Below, one piece after another: positions 60,001 through 64,000 of a stretch of 64,000 nucleotides of DNA. The position numbers were made by a program, and so were the translations under genes. Under the pieces are notes generated by a model. The model was given only the letters and a program-made list of their open reading frames with translations, did no database searches and was not told the DNA's origin. Each line of letters starts with the position of its first letter. The first letter of the stretch is position 1. Origin of the DNA: Malachius bipustulatus. Taxonomy: Eukaryota > Arthropoda > Insecta > Coleoptera > Melyridae. The DNA lies in the NCBI GenBank assembly GCA_910589415.1, contig OU342637.1, forward strand, positions 28,240,162 through 28,304,161, given 5' to 3'.

Positions 60001-60702
60001 ATTTTCAATAAAAATTATTTTTTAAACTTGTCATATCTTCGTTATTAAAAGATAAATGTGCATAATTTAATAATGAGTGTGAAAAAGAAATTTCGAACGA
60101 TTTCACGAATTATTAATTTTTAAATAAGTGTAAGCTAATTTTGGACCAGCGGGGAATTTTTTTTTTCGATAAAAGTGCAAACATAGGCGAGACGAATTGA
60201 AGCAAACACTTCAAATTATATGGTGAAGAAAAAAATACACAATGTAGAAAATACAGGAAGAATCAAATAGGAGAAGGGAAAACCGTCGGAATGGCCTGTA
60301 GTAGTTTTTTACAATTAAGTCAGTTTTGCCAGCTTTTGAGGTAAGAAACTAAATGTAGGTACCTTTTTGTAGGTAATGAACGTCTCCATCCATTGTTTTA
60401 TTTTTTTTCCATTGGTAAAACAAACTGTTGGAAAAAATTGAAATTATGCGAAAAAATGTAGGTAGAACGTCAAACATTTTTTACCGCTCACTTAATTCTT
60501 ATTTTGAAAAACGATCTCAACAAAAATTGTACGTCTATGCTTTCCCTAAGTACTTAACTGTGCAAACCATAGAGATAGAAAAGAAAGGAGCCGCTATGAT
60601 CACCTAATATTACATTAAAAACCGGCATCACTGGGTGGAGCTTATAGGAGTAACAATATGGCGACTCGACAGGATCAGACTTAATTTTTATTTGCAAAAT
60701 TT
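57039..60702. other. No recognised gene
   Basis: Presumably the next DIP intron. Short ORFs (57097-57279, 57514-57714, 59645-59866) have no known similarity. A SINE-like head is listed separately at 59915-59990. Confidence 0.45.
59915..59990 (-). mobile_element. tRNA-derived SINE-like head or tRNA pseudogene
   Basis: On the minus strand: tagcttagcggggttggcga (A-box-like) and, about 35 bp later, gagttcaaatccac (B-box-like), followed soon by a T-run that could stop Pol III. It shares its ttggcga and tcaaatcc cores with the plus-strand unit at 23225. The cloverleaf is poor, so it is not a functional tRNA. Confidence 0.4.
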
Positions 60703-60975
60703 TCATAAATAAAAATATTTCTCACATGTCATACATATTTTTAACACGTCTTCAGATGGATATTGCAGGCCTTTTCTGTTTTTTAAATCAATAAATAATA
60801 TAAAAATAGGTCTAGGCGTATGACTATTTAAAGACTCGACACATTGCTCACAGACAATCTTCTTCTTTAAGTAGTACACAATATACCCTGTAATATAAGA
60901 AATAATACTTTTAGAATACTCTGACAATGGGTCAGGCAAATAATCATGGTCGTTTTCAATTTTAGATTTTTGGTG
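60703..60975 (-). pseudogene. P-element / THAP9-like transposase C-terminal fragment
   Basis: The minus strand reads HQKSKIENDHDYLPDPLSEY, SKSIISYITGYIVYYLKKKI, VCEQCVESL and, later, FIDLKNRKGLQYPSEDVLKI, ending CEKYFYL and a stop. The pattern xxYIxGYIVxxLxKKxxCxxC followed by LxxLKNRGGLxYPSEDVxxI is characteristic of the C-terminal region of P-element and THAP9 transposases. The THAP domain and catalytic core are missing upstream (an in-frame stop lies just before). Either a truncated element or a last exon whose partners are outside or lost. Confidence 0.7.
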
Positions 60976-62040
60976 AACTATTCAAGTAGGTACGGTCCTG
61001 TATATTGTTGACACTTACCTTTGGAATGTTATTCCGGAGGATTTTTTTTTATCAACGCAGTCTCTACTACAGCAGGTACGAACTGCACAAGAAAGCAAGA
61101 AACCATCTATCATATATGTTTTTTCAATTTAACACCAATCTGATCCCATCTGTGTCACGTCATGTCGTCTCCTCTCTATTCTATCTCTATGGTGCAAACA
61201 GAACCTCTCCACGATGTACCGAGGAAAAATTCTATGGTGGGACGTTACAAAAAAGGTACGGTCCTGAAGGGGGGTATTAAGGTTCGTCCCTGCCAAATTT
61301 CAATGTGTGGTAGCTCCCGTATAACTATACCGAGAGTTCGACTTCGCCGATCTCGGAAGTTAATAGGGCAATAATGAGAAGTAATAAATAATGACTGACG
61401 AAGTGTTCAGCTGCACATTCTGGTAGTAATAATTTAATAATTAAACAAAGGAAAGCAAGAACATGTTGAACTGTCCTTAAGTTCTAATAAGGATCTAATT
61501 TTGTCAGCCGGCTGTCTGCCATTTTAAAACCTCGCGCATGCGCAATTATCGAGAAGCGAAGGCAGCCGAAAGATAGTCAGAAAGTTAGCATTCGAACAAT
61601 CGAATACTAACGTAGACGAGACGTTCCTTCAATTATTATTAAAAAAGTATATAGTGAGATCAAAACAATCTTTACAAAAATAATTGATTAAATAAAACGG
61701 AAATAAAATATAAATAAAATGGACTTTGGAATAATTGGGAAAAAATTCATGACAAAGCGAAAAATAAGTTCATCCCCTCTAGGTCTACTTTGGCGTATTT
61801 TTCCTGAAGATCTGCTCCTTTTAGGAAGAATCGTCCATGGATGATTTTTCCATATCAGTTCAACTTGCGGCAGTTCGAAACTAACATACGAGTACATCGC
61901 TTTTAGTGTATTTTTTAACAAAAAAATATACTATTGAGGACGACATCACTTTCCAAAAATCACCCAAACTCATCAAATGTCCACCGATCATGACCCCCAG
62001 ATTACGAAAAAGTGGTTTTCCAAAATTCACCTGCCCACGA
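60976..62040. other. No recognised gene
   Basis: The overlapping ORFs at 61005-61374 match nothing known. A phrase aggtacggtcctg recurs at about 60991 and 61255. A 15-nt match to the 5S rRNA box A region (gatctcggaagttaa) lies at 61349-61363. Confidence 0.4.
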
Positions 62041-62064
62041 TATATATATATATATATATATATA
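62041..62064 (+). repeat. (TA)n microsatellite
   Basis: About 12 TA dinucleotides without interruption. Confidence 0.9.
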
Positions 62065-62091
62065 TTTATTTCTCCAAAATCACGATTTTTC

Positions 62092-63620
62092 GAGTTTCAA
62101 AACGCTCCTGTAGCTTTATCTTTCAAGATTAGTGAACGAAATTTTGGATTCTTGTAAAGCTGAGGAATGGCTTTTGATTTTCGTTGAAAAAATTTCCAAA
62201 AGTCACGTTACTTCTACAGGGTGTCCTTTCAAAGTTCCCCAAATCCGGACTTTGAGGCACGGTTTCTGGCCGCAGTTTTCAATCTAGTAGGCTGAAATTT
62301 TTGTGAGAGTAAGATGTCCACAAGGAGTGGTCTGGTATTGCACTTGAGCAAAATCGGCCGAGCCATTTCAAAATGGCGGCTATTTGAATTTGCTGAAGAT
62401 TTACTATTTTTTGAATCCCTGTATGAGCAAGATGGCAAAAAAACTTTCACATCAAGTTAACAGGATTGAAAGAAAATTAATTGAAATTTGAGTTAATGCA
62501 AAAAAATTTGAATTTTTTCCATTAATAAGCCAGTGGCGTGGGTAGGAAAAGAGTAAAAATGGCTTAATTTCTATAACAGTTTTTGAACACATTTTTGAAG
62601 GAATTGAACTAAAATTTTCACAGTAGACAACTATACTAATACTCTTTAATCTTCAAAAATTTCAAGGATCAAATAAAAAAAATGGCGGAGATATTTAAAT
62701 TTATTTTACATGATGTAAATATCTCTAAAATTTTAAAAACGCTCTAGTAGCTTCATCTTTCAAGATTAGTGGAAGAAATTTTTTACTCTTGTGAAACTTT
62801 GGGATGACGTTAAATTTTCGTTGAAAAATTTTTCAAAAGTCGCGTTACTTCTACAGGGTGTCCTTTAAAATTTCGAAACATCCGGTCCTGTGGCACGGTT
62901 TTCTGGTAGCAGTTTTCAATCTAGGAGGCTGAAATTTTTATGGGAGGAAGATATTATCCACAAGTAGTGGTCTGGTATTGCATTTTTGAGCAAAATCGAT
63001 CGAGCCGTTTCAAAATGGCGGCTTTTTGAATTTTAGGGAAAAAGGCTATTTTTTAGTCCCTGTATAAGCAATATAGAAAGAAAACTTTTCACAACAAAAT
63101 AATGAGGATGACAATTAAAGGCTTGTTTAACGATTGAATGTAATATTCAGACCCGGGACTGCTTGATTTAAAACCAGCACCAGCACCAGACCAGCTGTTT
63201 TCATCGCGCTCGGCTCGGGCGGGACCACCCATGCAGATATGACTGCTCCTGCCAACCCCAATTGCAGAAAATAAAAACTCCTACAAACCTGTATTAACAA
63301 GATTGGATTAAAATGATTTGAAATTTGAATTAATGCAATAAAATTTTTATTATTTTCATTAGTAAGCTAGTGGCGTGGGTAAGAAAATGGTAAAAATGGC
63401 TAAATTTCTTTAATTGATTATGAGCACATTTTTGAGGGAATTTACCTGAAATTTTCGGAGTAGACAACTACACTAATAGCTTGTAACTCTCCAAAATTTA
63501 AAGAAGCAAATAAGAGAAATGGCGGAGTTTTTCGAATTTTTTTACATGATGTTTATTTCTCTAAAATTTCAAATGTTCGGTTTTCAGAACTCGCCTGTAA
63601 CTTTTTAAAGTTAGTCAGTG
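62092..63620 (+). repeat. Tandem repeat of about 637 bp, two copies plus a partial third
   Basis: The phrase ctacagggtgtcct recurs at 62214 and 62851, and aacgctc at 62101 and 62738, both 637 bp apart. Other shared blocks are gtggtctggtattgca, ttcaaaatggcgg and agtggcgtgggta. The second copy carries an extra GC-richer segment of about 175 bp (about 63117-63292). A third, weaker start lies near 63546-63600 (tttctctaaaatttcaaa, then ctgtaac). No coding capacity. Confidence 0.8.
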
Positions 63621-64000
63621 GCGGGTATATAGGACAAGAGACGAAATTGTTAAATTTTGCCAATTTTTTTTTGGTTTATTATATGTAAAAATCTATTTTA
63701 TGGCACGCTTTCAAACGAAATGAAATGAAATTTTCACAGTAAACCACTACGTAAATTCGACCTGACTATTGAAAAATTCAGAAAGCCAATTTAAAAGGCG
63801 GCAAAAATTTTCATAGTTGAATCGCATAAAAATACACTGTTTCTGCGATTGATGCGCAAGAAGGTTTTTTTATATTCGTGCCGCTCGCCTTTAGAAGATA
63901 TGGGAAATGTATCTGCCGTATAAGTGACTTCTGATAAAATATAACTGCCAAATAATATTTTATTATGTTCTTTATATTTCCATTTGCATGGAAAATCCTT
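63621..64000. other. No recognised gene
   Basis: AT-rich sequence. The phrase ttttcacagtaaaccactac resembles part of the 637-bp repeat, so the array may continue in degraded form past the window edge. Confidence 0.4.

Noticed and set aside
1..64000. CRISPR arrays, rRNA operons, bacterial-type operons or replication origins
   Set aside because: None seen. The splice structure and transposon content mark the window as animal nuclear DNA.

Overview
The window is animal nuclear DNA, almost certainly from an insect. It is AT-rich, has spliceosomal introns, and carries one recognisable host gene, a Dpr-interacting-protein (DIP/lachesin-like) neuronal Ig cell-adhesion gene of a family known from arthropods. 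The rest is transposon-dense: LINEs, Penelope-like elements, solo LTRs, Tigger/pogo, mariner, piggyBac and P-element pieces. I cannot name the order or species from sequence alone.

Host gene. The DIP gene lies on the minus strand. Nine coding exons could be assembled, each with canonical splice sites and matching phase: 57038-56941, 29411-29204, 26937-26779, 26350-26222, 26086-25949, 25886-25737, 25679-25629, 23966-23910 and 22765-22632. Together they encode about 373 residues: most of Ig1, all of Ig2 and Ig3, a linker and a hydrophobic GPI-type tail ending in TAG. The signal-peptide exon lies further right and was not found. The intron splitting Ig1 is 27.5 kb and has collected most of the mobile DNA.

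Region by region. 1-5 kb: a Tigger/pogo remnant nested in another inverted repeat, an orphan exon-like ORF, and a 1.2-kb near-perfect foldback. 5-18 kb: non-coding DNA with one TIR element of about 580 bp and degenerate repeats. 18.4-24.5 kb: matching piggyBac-type ends with TTAA flanks, enclosing two Penelope remnants and the last two DIP exons. 24.5-29.4 kb: a broken mariner, a head-to-head Penelope remnant and the DIP Ig exons. 30.4-34.6 kb: a Jockey LINE tail split by a solo LTR, then an RTE-type LINE relic. 36.3-43.7 kb: a non-coding region with hairpin-bearing tandem repeats, interrupted by a full-length I-group LINE with both ORFs open and target-site duplications. 45.9-46.5 kb: a second solo LTR. 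49.2-54.3 kb: a DUF4817/DDE transposase relic followed by a CR1/Jockey-group LINE with two open ORFs. 54-64 kb: the Ig1 exon at 57 kb, a P-element/THAP9-like fragment at 60.7 kb, and a 637-bp tandem repeat at the right end.

The most unusual signal is a hairpin present four times (37185, 42686, 42819, 42871). Its loop region is conserved, its outer stem changes on both sides at once, and its G-U pairs work only on the plus strand, as expected of an RNA structure. The mobile elements do not form a pathway together. What links them is their insertion into and around one long neuronal gene.
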